Assembly: GCA_003342895.1 (NCBI GenBank)
Contig: PTFA01000011.1
Span: 1,880,629 to 1,944,628, forward strand
Origin: Casuarius casuarius
Lineage: Eukaryota; Chordata; Aves; Casuariiformes; Casuariidae
Reading direction: 5' to 3'
DNA length: 64,000 nucleotides
Part shown: one piece after another, positions 13,675 through 26,030 of the stretch
Layout of the letters: the number at the start of each line of letters is the position of its first letter
Position numbering within the stretch: the first letter of the stretch is position 1
Notes under the pieces: model-generated
Told to the model about the DNA's origin: nothing
What the model saw: only the letters and a program-made list of their open reading frames with translations
The model's database searches: none
Made by a program: the position numbers and the translations under genes

Positions 13675-16052
13675 ACATGTGGCCTTCTGCCACTAGCAAA
13701 TATCTTTCTTTACAATAGTTCACAACCAATCAATTTTGTCATTCATAAACTGTAGTGATTCACTGATGCTATTTTGATCTGGGCAAACTGGTCATTATGA
13801 ATATTATTCACTGTGATCTTAGCTTCCTTTTGAGACAAGTGGGTAGAATTTCCCCCCTGCCACTGGTTACTGGTTTGTAAACCAATCTGATGTTGATGTT
13901 TTAGTGTGGCCTGGCAGCTTGCCTGTTGAGTCCAGCATGGTGCATAATTCTGTGTTTTATGTGCATGAGCTGGCTTGTGCCCATGCACATATTTGGATAC
14001 TGGGCTATAGCACATTTCCTACTGCACATGTGCTTAACCATGTGCCTAAGTCTTTGGGCTACCATTTATTTCCGTGGCTGTGTGGGAGAAGGGCTGGTGC
14101 CAGGGGTAAGCGCAGTCTTGTGTGTCAAATGGCAAGACCTCCGTCATCTCTGCTAACAGCCCACCGCAGGGGCCTCCAACAGCCAGCCCAGCTGCTGTGA
14201 AAAAGCTTCAACAGCCCTTTCTGTATGTAAAGTCGATGCGGTTCACAGAAAACATTGTTTTCTACTTCTTGTTTTGCTCAGCAATGCTTCTTTTTAACAC
14301 TGTGGGGTTACTTGTTTGAGTAAATTGGCATTGGCTGTGCTCCCTTCTTGAGTGGCAGATATTTTAAATGGGAACAAAATGTGGAAANGGGTTCTACTGT
14401 GACCACAGTGAAGCTGACTCTCACACTTGAATCATGAATCATGTGCTGTCTCTCCAATATGGGGAAATGAGTTTTCCTTTAAAGAAAACCCCTAGCTTTC
14501 ATGTTTGCAAAGTTAAGTTTACAGTACGAGGGCAGTGTAATCTAAGTACAAAAAAATATTTCAAAGAAAATAGAAAGAATGTAGTCTTTATTTAAAGAAA
14601 ATGATTATATTTTGGGCAGGGGGGGTGGTTTTGGGGGGAGGTTGAGAATGCAGCATGATTCATGAATACATTTTTCTTTCAAGTATCTTCACAGAACATC
14701 ATAAAATGGGTCTGATCCGTGTTTGGGTCTCCAGTGCTAATGCAATGAAAGTAATTGTCTAAAAATAAAGAAGCAGCTTCATATTTTTTAATGCATTCAT
14801 GTGCAAAAGCCATCAAAGTTTGGGGANTGGTACATCTTTGCTAACTATCTGGTTTGTGTTCCCAGACTCTCAAATACTGTGAATATACACTAAAGCAAGC
14901 CCAACGCTTTCATTTATTTATAAGTTCTGTTTTATTCAAACAGATTCACTTACTCTATTTGGCAAATATTTTCTCTTAAATTTAAAGATCTTTGTTGTGT
15001 TTGGCTGGATTTTTTTTTGTTTTTTCTCACCATTGCTAGATCTACTGAAGATCAAAGACACTAAATAAAGTATAAAGAGATCCTTAAAGTAAAAAAAATA
15101 AAATAAAAAGGCAAATTCATCTAGTTATTTATGAGACTGCTATATTTCTGGTACTTTGAGTTAGACTAACAAAATGAGCACTGATCGCCAGCAAAGAAGG
15201 GAAAATTACCTTTGCTTAAACTTTAGATTCTCTAGGGAGTGGAAAACACTTCATAGCATCAAAAAGATAAGATCATTTGCTAATCGTGTAATGTGCCAAA
15301 TTTTTACAATCCATGTGATTCACCAAATTCATTTTCATTTTGCCTCAGACAGTTTATGTGCCACTTAAGATTTTTTCATTTCTTCACAGTCAAGTTTTTA
15401 TAGTTTGTCTCTTGTGAACAACAGGGTCTTTGGAGATGATGCCAGAGAACCATCGAGTATGTAGTCTCCCACAGACAAGACTAGTTTTGTAGATAATCTC
15501 CTTTATGTCTATGAGCCATTGCAACTATAGTAATACTACCTCTGCATTCTCTAGAAAGATCTGTACTTACAGGTATGATGTCTTGCAAGAACAACAGTTA
15601 GACCAGGAAAAAAATTGGAAGGAAGGAGAGGAAGTCTGGGGGCAAGGATGGGGAATAAAATTCTTCACTTTATAGAAGGTTGTGTGACTTTTAAAAGCCT
15701 GGAAGATTAGGAAAAAAGGACATTCTATTAGTTTCAGTGGAAGACTCCATGATAAGGTATAAAAGGGTATTCAGCTGGCTTGCTGCAAAAGACTTGTAGG
15801 ATTCTGTTCATCTTACCAGAAGTTAAAGCTGCAGCATTAGGAAATCAAGGTTTCTTTCTTGATTTATCTCAGTGGAGATTATACAGAGCTGCAATACAGG
15901 AGACCTGAACTTTATTCTTGGCTTCTTTGCCTGACCTACTGCAAAGAGATCTTGCACAATTTCTTTTTCTGTTTTGCTTCTTCTGTCTTGTTTATTTAAT
16001 ATCCGGGGGAAGTTATGTCTCCTACTCTATTTAATATAATGCTAGCTAGCAA
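13675..16052. other. Noncoding DNA with a G-rich tract
   Basis: No gene recognised. Frames of up to 98 codons at 13.74-14.32 kb overlap in several registers on both strands and show no domain. The G-rich tract at 14614-14638 is listed separately. Confidence 0.45.
14614..14638 (+). other. G-rich tract, possible G-quadruplex
   Basis: Runs of three, seven, two and six G lie within 25 bases. Splitting the seven-G run gives the four G-tracts needed for a quadruplex. Whether it folds cannot be told from sequence alone. Confidence 0.4.
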
Positions 16053-16103
16053 CCAGATTCTGATTTCAGCTAACACCTCTACACATTGCTCTAATACAAA
16101 TGG
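16053..16103 (+). mobile_element. Possible left half of an amniote MITE-like element
   Basis: The stretch begins CCAGATTCTGATTTCAGCTA, which resembles the terminal arm of the palindromic reptile/bird element (CCAGATTCTGATCTCAGTTA type). No matching right arm is visible downstream, so it would be a truncated copy. Confidence 0.3.
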
Positions 16104-16557
16104 TCTAAAAAACAGACAAAAAAACCCTCTGTGGACGCTGACACAAAGTTAGTCATCTGTGGGAGGGAAGGAAAATGACATAATACAAGCAGGACTAAAT
16201 AGTGGATCATGTCGCTGCACATATTGCAAATGAGGTAGAATGTTTCTGCAGAGAAGCCTCTCTGACCACGTTGCTTCTAAAACTCCTGTAATAAGTAGAG
16301 GACAAAATGTCTCTACTTATGTCATTGCTTTTTTATTATTTTTATTAAAGCAATGTCTCTGTGTCCATACCTGCACTCTATGAAGTTAACAAAATCCCTT
16401 ATGTATCAGAATTCAAGCAAAGTCACCTGTCTTCCTAACTCCTTTTTTCTTCTTCAGATGTCTTTTCCCTTCTTCCTATCTCCTTTCTGTACCTTAAGAC
16501 CAAATCCTCTCAAGTGCTGAAGAACCTGTTCTCTCTAAAATTAAAGATTTTGCTTGT

Positions 16558-16579
16558 TCTCTCTCTTTCTCTCTCTCTT

Positions 16580-16626
<47 letters not shown>

Positions 16627-16628
16627 CC
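16558..16628 (+). repeat. CT-rich pyrimidine microsatellite
   Basis: About 70 bases consist only of C and T: CT units interrupted by TTT, then a long pure CT run and a terminal T run. The apparent 60-codon L/S-rich frame across it is an artefact of the repeat. Confidence 0.95.
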
Positions 16629-17030
16629 TTATTAAACTATTTAAAATAATTATTTTATTTGCAATGGGAATAAGAGATGGGCAGGATGGGACCTAGTTTG
16701 CTTCCCATTATTATAAGATATTTTTAATAATTCTGAAGTCACTGTCCTAGAATGCTCTTTCCAATATTTCTTGCTCTTTCCTAGGATCTCTTCGTCTTCT
16801 GTATTCATGGAAAATGTAAAACTGGCTTGTGAAGTAGATATGTCACTTCACTCCATAATGTGACATGAACTCAGTATGAGGAAGTATATATGCTCAGAAA
16901 GTAGAAATGGAGTAGATGGGGGTGGGGGTGAATGAGTGTTTTGGATAGGCAAGCTTTTACTGTCTATAGGAAGACAAAAAAAAAAAAGGTTTTGGGAAGT
17001 AGCTTATTTAACATTCAGATTTTTTCTTGT
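16629..17030. other. Noncoding DNA, nothing recognised
   Basis: AT-rich sequence with a short G-rich patch near 16.92 kb and an A run near 16.98 kb. No gene or mobile element was seen. Confidence 0.5.
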
Positions 17031-17095
17031 AGTTTCACCTCATTGTATTCCAGAGGATATGGTAGCTATAAATGAGAGCAGATTTTGAGCCAGGA
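17031..17095 (+). mobile_element. Possible right half of an amniote MITE-like element
   Basis: The sequence ends GAGAGCAGATTTTGAGCC, close to the GAGAGCAGAATTTGGCC-type right terminus of the palindromic reptile/bird element. A TTTCACCTCATTG stretch upstream could be the degraded core. No left arm is evident. Confidence 0.3.
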
Positions 17096-20000
17096 TAATT
17101 TGTGTAAAACAGGCATATTTTGTCTCTGGGGTAGTACTCTATCTTTAAGCCAGTGGATGAGGTAAATTGCAGTACATATGACATGACAGGTTGTCTGGTG
17201 TTTTGTGATGTACCTTTATTATCCTCTAATTTTATTGAAATAATTCTGATAATTTTTTTTTTATTGAAAATCAAGGTTTCAAACATAGTTTGTTTGTAAA
17301 ACATATTTACCGTTTTAATTAAGTTCCAGTGGCTTCAACATCTCTGAATTAAAGCCCAGGGATGCCATAAAGTCAGCTCTCACCCACAGGAAGATTGTAC
17401 TGGATCAGGGACAGAGGTTTCATTGCTTTTCCACAGGATGTTCCTTTTCTTTTTGATCTAAATTCTAAAATATTGAAATTACCTACAAAATACATAATTA
17501 TTCATATGGAACTACAGTATCATTTGCAAACGTTATGCTCATCATAATCCCAAATGGCTTTTTATTTTCTCCAAGTGTATTAAAATCTTAAGTATAAGAA
17601 CCTAATCTAGCCCCTTGCTAAATCTAAGCCACAAGTGAGACATCTAAACCCCTTACAGTATTTTGTTTTATTTTTCACAGCAGTAAGTGCAATAACATTT
17701 AACTGACGGTGACATTTTCAAGTTTGACTGATGACCTACACCTTTTCTTTTCTTTTCTTCATCCCCTTTTTTTTAAACAGTCATTCCTTTAATAAAGACC
17801 CAAAATGTCATCATTCTCTTTTTCACTTTTTCTCCTTCGCTTTTGTGCCTCTCTCTGGTACGAAGCTCATCCTTCCTTCAGTCTCTACACTTTCTTCTCC
17901 AGCTCAAGTGTTCTCTCTCACATGCTCTGTCTTGCTTCCTTTGTAAGAAATTGTTTCCTTGAGAATTTTTTTCTGAGAAAATCCTAGAAATTCAATAGGC
18001 CTGCTGGCATCTGCTTTGCCAGGGTGTACTTGTAGCTGCTGTCAAGTTATAGAGAACTATTTTTGCTGAAATTAGAATGTTTGGGAATTTATTCTTAAAT
18101 ACAGGTCTCTATTCTGGTAAAATATGACATGAATTTTTCATGCCAAGACTCAGAACAGAGATAAGAATAAGAACTCTGAGAGTAATATTTCTCACAATGT
18201 GTTTCTCATTTTTTTTTTCTTGGGTGCATATGATAGGACAAAATCCTAATGACGTAGAACTAGAATCTGAGAAAAGCTAAATTTTACCTTAGCAAAAGAT
18301 TGCAAATATTTCTGACGAAGTGTAGAATTCCCGTTTCATTTTTTTTTCCACGTTTTTCTTCTCCACTGGAACACTAATGAAAGAAGCAGTATATTTGCTA
18401 ACTTGACTTAATTTGTAACATTGTAAATAATTAGCTTAGCATTGCTTTAGGAGATTTGTTTTCCAGTGCATGCAGAATGGATGTGATGTAAGGATTTTGT
18501 TCCTCTCCTGAAGCTTCCACACAATTCAGTGTTTCAGTCAGAGAAAGCCAGTTTCCTAAAGGCTCGATACTTGCATAAAGAGTGAAAAATGCTGACAAAG
18601 AGAGCATCATTCTAGAGAGTGGCAGGCTCTGATGCCAGCAGCATTTTTTTTTCCCACAAGTCCTGAAATTTACTGTATTGTTGGGAGAAATACAAAGGGT
18701 GACATACATGTTGGCACTTCTGCCATATGAGTGACTTGCCCTTAATCCACATCTGCAGGCCATCACTGGTACAAGGCACTGAGGAGAGGTGGGTACGGTA
18801 GTCATCAAGACTTAGTTTGCCACTGAGGCTATTTTGCAATGTACACAGGTACTGAATGCAATTTTTGTTGAAGAGGAGATTTCATAGCTTTCGGTAAATA
18901 AACCAGTTCAAATTCTCAGCTTTTGATCACTGTTGTGCAGTACAAACAGTTTACTTAAGCGTCCTCTGGAACCTGATTGATTTTTATCTTGTGCTTTGCT
19001 GCCTGAACATGGGCTCCATCTCCCCAGATGAAAACCTGATACCCTTTCTTCATGGAGCTGTGGACACATGATGACATTTGATAAGAAAATGACATTTTGT
19101 GTCTGCTGAAGGCATGATGAGATATGCTAGCCTGACAGGTCTGGAAGCTAGCACACAGTCAGAGAAACTCACATTAAACTGTAATGTAAGAGTTTATTAA
19201 TTTAGTAATCTCGTAGGTACTATTTAGCACAAATGTCATCTTGATTTGGTTTGGTTTTCCTGTAGAGCAAGCAGGTGTGCTTTCATTGACTGTGTTATTT
19301 TATAGGGAAGTGTCACTTGTAAATGAAACCAGAAGTGATCAAGCTCTCATGAAGAGGGTTTTTGCATGACTCTCCCTAGAAATGAAGTGGAATATGGTTA
19401 TTCTGGTCCCCTTTCATCCTGCTATTTACCACTGGCAATTAATAATTAAAATTTTCAAGGTGAAGGATTCACACAACAGAAGATGCATTAGTGTCTCTCA
19501 CTGTATATTAAGCACTAAGTTAAGTGCTTAGTTCTCAAAGCAATAAAGCAAGGGCTTGTTTGGAATGTAAAAACACCAGCTCAGAAGGGCTGACTTCAAT
19601 GTCAGCTAAACAGGATAAGTTAAACAGAACCAGGATAGCACCATGTTACACAGAGCTTGTGCTGCCTGCGCTACCCTTGATAACCTTTGCTAGCGTGAAC
19701 TTTTTAAACCTTCTGTCTATAAAGGCCTAAGTGCTATATAAAATGAACACTAGCAATTGCCTTCAGTGCATTTTCAAAGGGGTAATTTGTTACAAACTTT
19801 TGTCTATACTTTCTTCCGGTACTTTAATTCTTGTGTGTCTGCAAGGTCTGCTGGCTTTTTGTTACAGCTTGTATGAGTCACTTTTTTCTTCTTCAAATTA
19901 CAGTGGCTCTTCCCACGTTATTCTTTATGCATGATATAGAGCAGGAAACACAGTGGCTCTGCAGCTTGGCCAAACTGTCAGCCTATTGAACAAGTGCCCA

Positions 20001-20196
20001 TTGGCTCACCTCAGGCCTGGAGAGAGCTGAGCAGGATGCTGGAGCTCAGCTTGAGAACAAGGAATTGCATGTCTGAATTTTAGCTTAGAGGAGGTGTGGG
20101 TGTATATGTACATAAAGAAGCAATATCAAAAAGACATCTGGAAAGCATTTAAAGATTAAGTTCAGATAAACTCTCCAAAACTGGAGTTTTANCTAT
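17096..20196. other. Noncoding DNA, nothing firm
   Basis: The only item of note is a pair of overlapping minus-strand open frames at 18431-18860 (125 and 75 codons) that would join across an A-run frameshift. They match no family I recognise and are discussed as a finding. The rest is featureless AT-rich DNA. Confidence 0.4.
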
Positions 20197-20216
20197 GATA
20201 GATAGATAGATAGATA
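20197..20216 (+). repeat. (GATA)5 microsatellite
   Basis: Five perfect GATA units, directly preceded by CTAT and followed by TGAT. Confidence 0.95.
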
Positions 20217-20449
20217 TGATATTAGTCTCAATGGAGAACCCTTAAGCATTACTGAGCTGTTGAAACTTAATAAAAGCTCCTCAAACATAGTTAGCTTAGA
20301 TCTGTCTCTCATTCTAACATTAACCAAGTCTCCTGGGTGGAGGAAATTGCTCTGTCGTAGGATGTCTGGTGTTTACTACCATTGCTTAAGCTGGAAATAT
20401 TTGTGCATTGCTTTAACATACTTATTTTTGTGTCCTGAGGGAACCATAN

Positions 20450-20464
20450 AAAAAAAAAAAAAAA
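20450..20464 (+). repeat. A15 homopolymer next to an ambiguous base
   Basis: Fifteen A's follow an N at 20449. The length is likely uncertain in the assembly. It directly precedes the GC-rich block, but in an orientation that does not make it an obvious 3' tail of that block. Confidence 0.85.
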
Positions 20465-20875
20465 GGACCTTAGGACAGATCTCTATGCCTAAGAGGTCAC
20501 AGAGAGCTACCAGGTGCCTTGCAGGCAGCACTGGCGGGCTCTGGGAGGCAGGGGCAGCTAGGGAGGGAGCATGAGGTGCAGGGGTGGTGAGCTTCCCCAG
20601 CTGGGGCCCAGACGGGTGGGAAGCAGTCCCAGGAAAGCGATAGCTCAGTGGGGGGGGTTTGCTGGCAGGCAGGGTGCCTTGTGCCAGCAGCTGGAAGAGG
20701 GTCAGTCCGTCCCCTGGCTGCAGCTCAGCGGCCCTGGGGACAGCAGCTCTGCCTTCACCCTAAGAAGCTCTGCTGCCCTCGTTGCGCTGGGACACAGCCA
20801 CTGCGAGCGGAGCCAGTCCACGAGGGGCTGACCACGACCCTGTCCTGGCCCACCGTGGTGGCTTCCTGATCCTTA
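20465..20875. other. GC-rich, CpG-containing block
   Basis: About 400 bases are strikingly GC-rich for this window, with about twelve CpGs and a G8 run near 20.65 kb. Three plus-strand frames overlap here (up to 104 codons) without recognisable domains; their G/R/A/S-rich translations simply reflect base composition. It could be a small CpG island, an unrecognised LTR or the GC-rich 5' part of a LINE. No target-site duplication or terminal repeat was found. Confidence 0.45.
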
Positions 20876-22553
20876 AGTGTTATGCTACACTCCCCCTCAA
20901 AAAGAACCAAGGAGCTGATAAGCAGAAGTTTGTGGTGAAAATTTTGTCTGTGCAGTTAGCTCATTGCTAAGATCTCAAAGGATCAAAACCCCAAATGAAT
21001 ATATATCTTAATCTGTTCCCAGAATTTCCAGAGCATAATTGTCTTTTATAACATTGCAGTATTTAAAGTACTGAACTGACTGTTCTAAATTCAGTTTGTG
21101 TCTAGCCAGTCAACAATCTCATAGAAATACAGCTCTGTAGATAGGCTAAACTGAATAGAATACCATATATTTTTTATTACAGAATAATGTGCAAACTATT
21201 TAGCGTTGATAGGCTTTAGTGTCCTATTCCTTTGAAGTCCGGACAGAGTTATATGTTATAAAAACATATCAATCCACTGGACATTTCAGAATTTAAAAAT
21301 GTAAGAAGTGGGATGTTACCAAAGTTACGGTAACCAAGCAATTCAGAATGCAAAAAGCACATTTTCACAGAACTCTCTTCTCATATCAGGAATACAAGGT
21401 CTTGTCTACTTAAGTAGAAAGAGAAAAAAATCGAGAGGAGATGATCAAGAACAGATAACAGCTGGATAAATGTTATGATTATCTTGACCTTGCATTTCCA
21501 TTTAGGAATAGTATTAATAGCCAGAGAAGATAACCACATCACTTAAAATATTAAAAAGTAACTAAAAGGCCTGAAATTGTGCAACAACCTGTTTGTTTAA
21601 TCCTGGGTCTTGTAGCTTTTACTTTCTTTCGTGTATTGCTGATATGTTTATCAGTATTCTGCCAATTTTTGCATCAGTGGATAAGAAAACTAAGGGGAAA
21701 AGGGGAGGGTGTTCCTTCTAGTGTACAAAGAAATATGACTGAGAAAGTGGGAAGGCGCTACAACCCCTAGTTTAAAAGAAACATAGCGTTGTCATAACAC
21801 ACACATGATATCTTTATTCCTGTGAACATTGAATTTAAGAGAATAAGAAAAAAAAACCCTAGAGAATTTAAAGGTGGTAGGGGAGGAGACATCTACCCAG
21901 GACAAGCACTGTGAATAGACGAAATGATGCTTAGACAAGCTGTGCGTTTCGCTGGGGTGGGAAGGTTGTGAAGGTGTCTGGTATTCATTCTCTTTACACA
22001 TGATTGAGAAAAAGAAGTAGAGGTGCTGGGCCTAGTTATTCTTAATTTATATATCAGTCATTTACATCAAAATCTATGCCAATGCATTAAAACAAAGCAA
22101 AACCAAAAGCCATTGAATTTGTTTTTTCACAGNAGAATAGAAACGAGCCACCTCACAGAAAGTATAATTTGGATCTTGGCTGGTAGATCATATCACCTGA
22201 AATCTTTTTCCTCTTTCAAGCAGATTAACAGAATGATTCATTTTCTAGCCTGACACACCATTTGGGTTTCTAGGAGATACCATGCCATTACTGTCCCAGA
22301 ACAAATTTTAATAGCAAGGGGGAAAAGATGTTTCTATACAAAGAAAGAATAGTAAAAGAATATATCACAGCATGCTAACATTACTGTTATCACGCTTCTG
22401 TGCACATACAACTTCCATATACGCCTCAGTACTCTGATCTGTTTCTGACTGATCCTGAGTGAAATGACTCCTGAGTTTTCCACAGAATTTAAGCAATTCT
22501 CAGCTCCTCTATTCCCCTTTATTTTCACAGACACTAGAGGCTTTATTGTTTAG
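20876..22553. other. Noncoding DNA, nothing recognised
   Basis: Frames at 21.6-22.5 kb are short and featureless. No mobile element was recognised. Confidence 0.5.
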
Positions 22554-22649
22554 ACTGAAGAAACTGCTTACAAGGCAGGCCATGAGCGCATCTCACTGTA
22601 CAGTGAATTCGGTTTCCCAGGGAGAGCTACGAGCAGCGATACAACTCAC
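22554..22649 (+). other. Exon-like open segment with splice-site motifs
   Basis: A segment of 96 bases (32 codons, no stop) lies between a plausible acceptor (CTTTATTGTTTAG, ending 22553) and a plausible donor (CAC|GTAAGAA, GT at 22650-22651). A second strong acceptor (CCTTTATTTTCACAG) ends at 22530, but in this frame it would include a TAG. The translation begins TEETAYKAGHERISLYSEFG, and the segment holds five CpGs in a CpG-poor neighbourhood. I recognise no protein family. A cassette exon is possible; chance is also possible because 32 open codons are not rare. Confidence 0.22.
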
Positions 22650-22919
22650 GTAAGAACTGACTTGCTTCTTGTATATTTGTGACAGAATATTGATTTTGGG
22701 TTCTATCGCTCATTAAAAATGGTTCTGAATAACTTGCTACATGTATCATAAAAAGGCAGGCATCTTTATTTTACTTTGTCTGTATCTGAAGCATCAAAAA
22801 TAGCCAGGCGGGAGTAGTTCAACTGAATAAGAAAATCTTAAATTTCTGTTCTATTTCATTTCTCTAGATGTATTCTAATCAAAATCAAATTCCTCATATG
22901 CATTTGTTTACAACATATA
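22650..22919. other. Noncoding DNA, nothing recognised
   Basis: Unique AT-rich sequence between the exon-like segment and the AT-only tract. Confidence 0.5.
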
Positions 22920-23215
22920 CTGTACCCTTTTTTTTAAAAAGGTGTACATTTTATGTATAATTTTATAAATGTATGTGTATTGTATGTACATGTATTTATA
23001 ATACACTTGTATAAATATTAATTTATAATACATATATTTATACATTTATAAGTGTAAATGTATAAATGTAAATTTATATATTATATATACATTTATAATA
23101 CACCTATTATATTTATTATATTTAAAATGCGTATATTTGTAATGTAAAATATATTTATACATTTTTAAATAATGTATAAAATATTTTAGATATAATAAGC
23201 TGGACACTTGTATAT
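22920..23215. repeat. AT-rich degenerate tandem repeat
   Basis: Almost pure A/T with variants of TATAAATGTAT and ATTTATAATACA. The motif ATTTATAATACA recurs near 22994, 23020 and 23091. The low complexity and uneven spacing suggest a degenerate minisatellite grown from a TA/TATG seed. The minus-strand Y/K/I-rich frame across it is an artefact. Confidence 0.75.
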
Positions 23216-24868
23216 ATAAAAAGAAATATGTATTTACACAGAGACAATTATGCACACATGCATACCCCTCATCTGTCCCTGTCCATGCAAAATGTGTCAT
23301 TAAAAAAAAAAAGCTGCTTAAACATATGCCATAGTTACACTTTTATATTATTTGCCAAATCAGTTAAATGATGAATCTGTTCATAGCATCAGTTCAAGCC
23401 TACTTATCAATTGAATTGCCTTTGGGCTGATTATATAATGCTTACCCCCACAGTCACCCAATATGAGGGTCAGGGATTCTCCTTTAACTAGGTACTTCTA
23501 AGTTTTGGTTGAGATTGTGGAAAGCGTGTTTCAAATGGAGCTAATTTGACGTGTCCAGAAGAGCAGCCTTTTGCGAGATGTTTTGATTACATGGCAGAGC
23601 AGATTCTGTAAAGAGCTATTTGGCTAAGCAGTGCTTCTTAACTCCAAGCAGGGAAAAAATTGCAGAATAACTACTCATGTGAGTATAACATGATCAAGAA
23701 CGATAGTCTTAAAAAGCCCTGGGAGACAGAACTTTTCTGAAATTCCTGTGTCTGCATATGTATATGCTGCATGACTGTGGCATTGCTGAGGCTCTGTGCA
23801 AACCCTATCTTAAGATGAAGTATGATATAAATACTGCCTAGTTCTTGTGCTACTGCTGAATTTGCACAGGGGTACACCCTTAAAAGGTGTTTCTTTCTTT
23901 TAATGATAAAACAAGTGGCAGTTTTTGAGGGGTAAAAGTGACACTTTGTCCTACACCGTGTATTTATGAGTGTTTCTTTATGGGCTTGTGATAGTTCCTT
24001 TTATCTACCTTCATTTCATACCGGTAAATCAGAGGGATATGTGCTGTCTATTGCTGGGTTAACAAGTTTCTACACTGTCTTTCTCATAAACTTTAGATTA
24101 GTGTGTCTGGTCTTTCTTTCCCATTTTATGAAAACATATCCTTTTTGTCAGAGGGTGCATATCTAAGATGGTAGAGTGGTTCAGTAGGTTTGAAAGAAGG
24201 GATATAGACTTGTCTAAATATTCTCCCTTTTCAAAATATTTTATTCCTACAGGTAGGGACAGTAATGAAAGGAGTGTTTGTTCGAATGGTTTCTTGAATG
24301 TAATTTGAGTTCTTTGGATTTTGATTTCTAGTCATCAGCTTGAAAAATGAAATCTAAGAAAGTTTAATTACCTTTTACATTTGCAAATTTTACATTTTAC
24401 TGTTCGCAAATTATTGTAGAGGTTGGAAAAGAGAGGGAAAGAGTGACAAGATCCTGCAACAACTAGATATTTTGTTTTGTAGTACCGCTAAAAAAAGAGA
24501 ATAGGAGGAGTTATGGAGAGAACTTGCTTAAATTTTCTCAAATATAGGTAGTTAGAATAATATGAATGCACACATATAGCTTCAGACATTGACAGTTAAA
24601 ATATGTGTATGAACTTGAAATCTAGTTAAAAAAAATTTAATTCTACCACCAGGAGCTCTCTGTACTTTCTGGTTGAGTATGTGAGAGAGACACAAAATTC
24701 CACGTTTGCAGTATTTTAGAAAAAAAAATCATAAAAAAGGCTCTTTCATTAGGTCATGTTAATATCTTCTTAATTAAATAAAATAACAGTTAATTCAAAA
24801 TTCAGTTAATATTCCATCAGAAATGCTATAGTTATCCAATGGCTATATGCTGAATGTGAGAAAATAAA
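23216..24868. other. Noncoding DNA, nothing recognised
   Basis: AT-rich unique sequence. No frame longer than about 70 codons and no mobile-element signature. Confidence 0.5.
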
Positions 24869-25030
24869 GGGGCCATACTGGCTCAGCAAAATAGTCCTCC
24901 TATTCCAGTTTCCTGTTTCTGACAGGTGTGAAAAATGGATGCCAAAGGGAAAACAAAAGCATACAGGAACAGTTAGGGAGGTTTCCTTCATACTCACGCA
25001 GTCTTTGGCAATGTGCACCTGTGAACCCTT
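24869..25030 (-). mobile_element. CR1/L3-type LINE, 3' end fragment
   Basis: Read on the plus strand, GGCCATACTGGCTCAGCAAA followed by a TCCAGTTTCCTGTTTCTGACAG-like stretch and then GCCAAAGGGAAAACAAAAGC resembles, in order, the reverse complement of the 3' end of old amniote CR1/L3 LINEs. That end reads CTGGGCTAGATGGACC... GGTCTGACCCAGTATGGCC on the sense strand. Similarity weakens after about 25.0 kb. The copy is strongly diverged, 5'-truncated and carries no coding capacity, so it is an ancient insertion. The family is recalled from memory. Confidence 0.65.
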
Positions 25031-25924
25031 GGCGATTTCCCCTTGCCCTGTGTGTGGTTCTAATTGCTAATTGAACCTACGCAAGTCTTCAGCATCTGAA
25101 CCATCTTGTGTCCCACAGCTGGGCTCTGTTGTGTGTAGCTGTACCTCTTCTGGTGTGTTTTCAACCCATTACCAGCTCCTTTGACTGGGTGCCTGACCAG
25201 TTCACACACTGGAAGAGGCATGAGCAGTTGCTCTGTGTTTGCTTCCTTTATGAAGCTTATGGGTTTGCAGGCTTTTATCATCTCATCTTGCAGTCACCTC
25301 TTTTCCAGTGTGGTCAGTCAGTCTAAATAGTCTTCTGTTATCATGCATGTGAAAGACATGTGCTTATGGCGACACATTGGCTTTGGCACAGTCAGCATCA
25401 GTTGACACTAGTATGACAGGAAAATCAGCTATTAAACCCTTAAATCCACAAATTGTTATATGTATAACTAATTTGAGTCACCTTAATTTGATACCCTTGC
25501 TCTGGGCAGTGTATCCCTTTCTCTATAAATTTAAACAAACACTTGACTTAAGGTTCAGGATCCATTTCATTGATCATTTTTGAAGTCTTTGCTGATTAAC
25601 AGAATGTACCTGTTTATCTTAATACAGGGTATTCTTTTTTTTAAAGAGAATTACCTATAGAGTTACTCAAAAACAACCCATGGCTAAATAATCTCTAAAT
25701 TCCCAAAGTCTACAAAACAGTCTTTCAAAGTTCCTTGAAAGCATGTTAGAAGTAAATGTCAAAATCATGCATTATATATTAAAATTATGTATCTCCTGTC
25801 ATTACTGGGGTGTTGCTATATATGTAGCAGAGCTCAGAGCTCTATAATTGAACCCCATCAGTCTGATGTTTGGCAAAAGCCCNCCCACCCCCTTCCAGTA
25901 TATCCCTTTATATATGGAAATCTC
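25031..25924. other. Noncoding DNA, nothing recognised
   Basis: Unique sequence. Frames at 25.06-25.33 kb overlap on both strands and are not convincing. Confidence 0.5.
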
Positions 25925-26030
25925 TGTGTGTGTGTGTGTATAGAAAGATATATGTGTGTGTGTGTATATATATATACACATAAATAAAACAAAATACTAC
26001 ACAGTTTGTGTGTGTATGTATGTGTGTATC
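25925..26030 (+). repeat. Compound TG/TA microsatellite
   Basis: (TG)7, then TG and TA runs around 25952-25976, then a TGTGTGTATGTATGTGTG stretch at about 26007-26028, separated by short unique spacers. The C/V/Y-rich and H/T/Y-rich frames over it are repeat artefacts. Confidence 0.9.
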
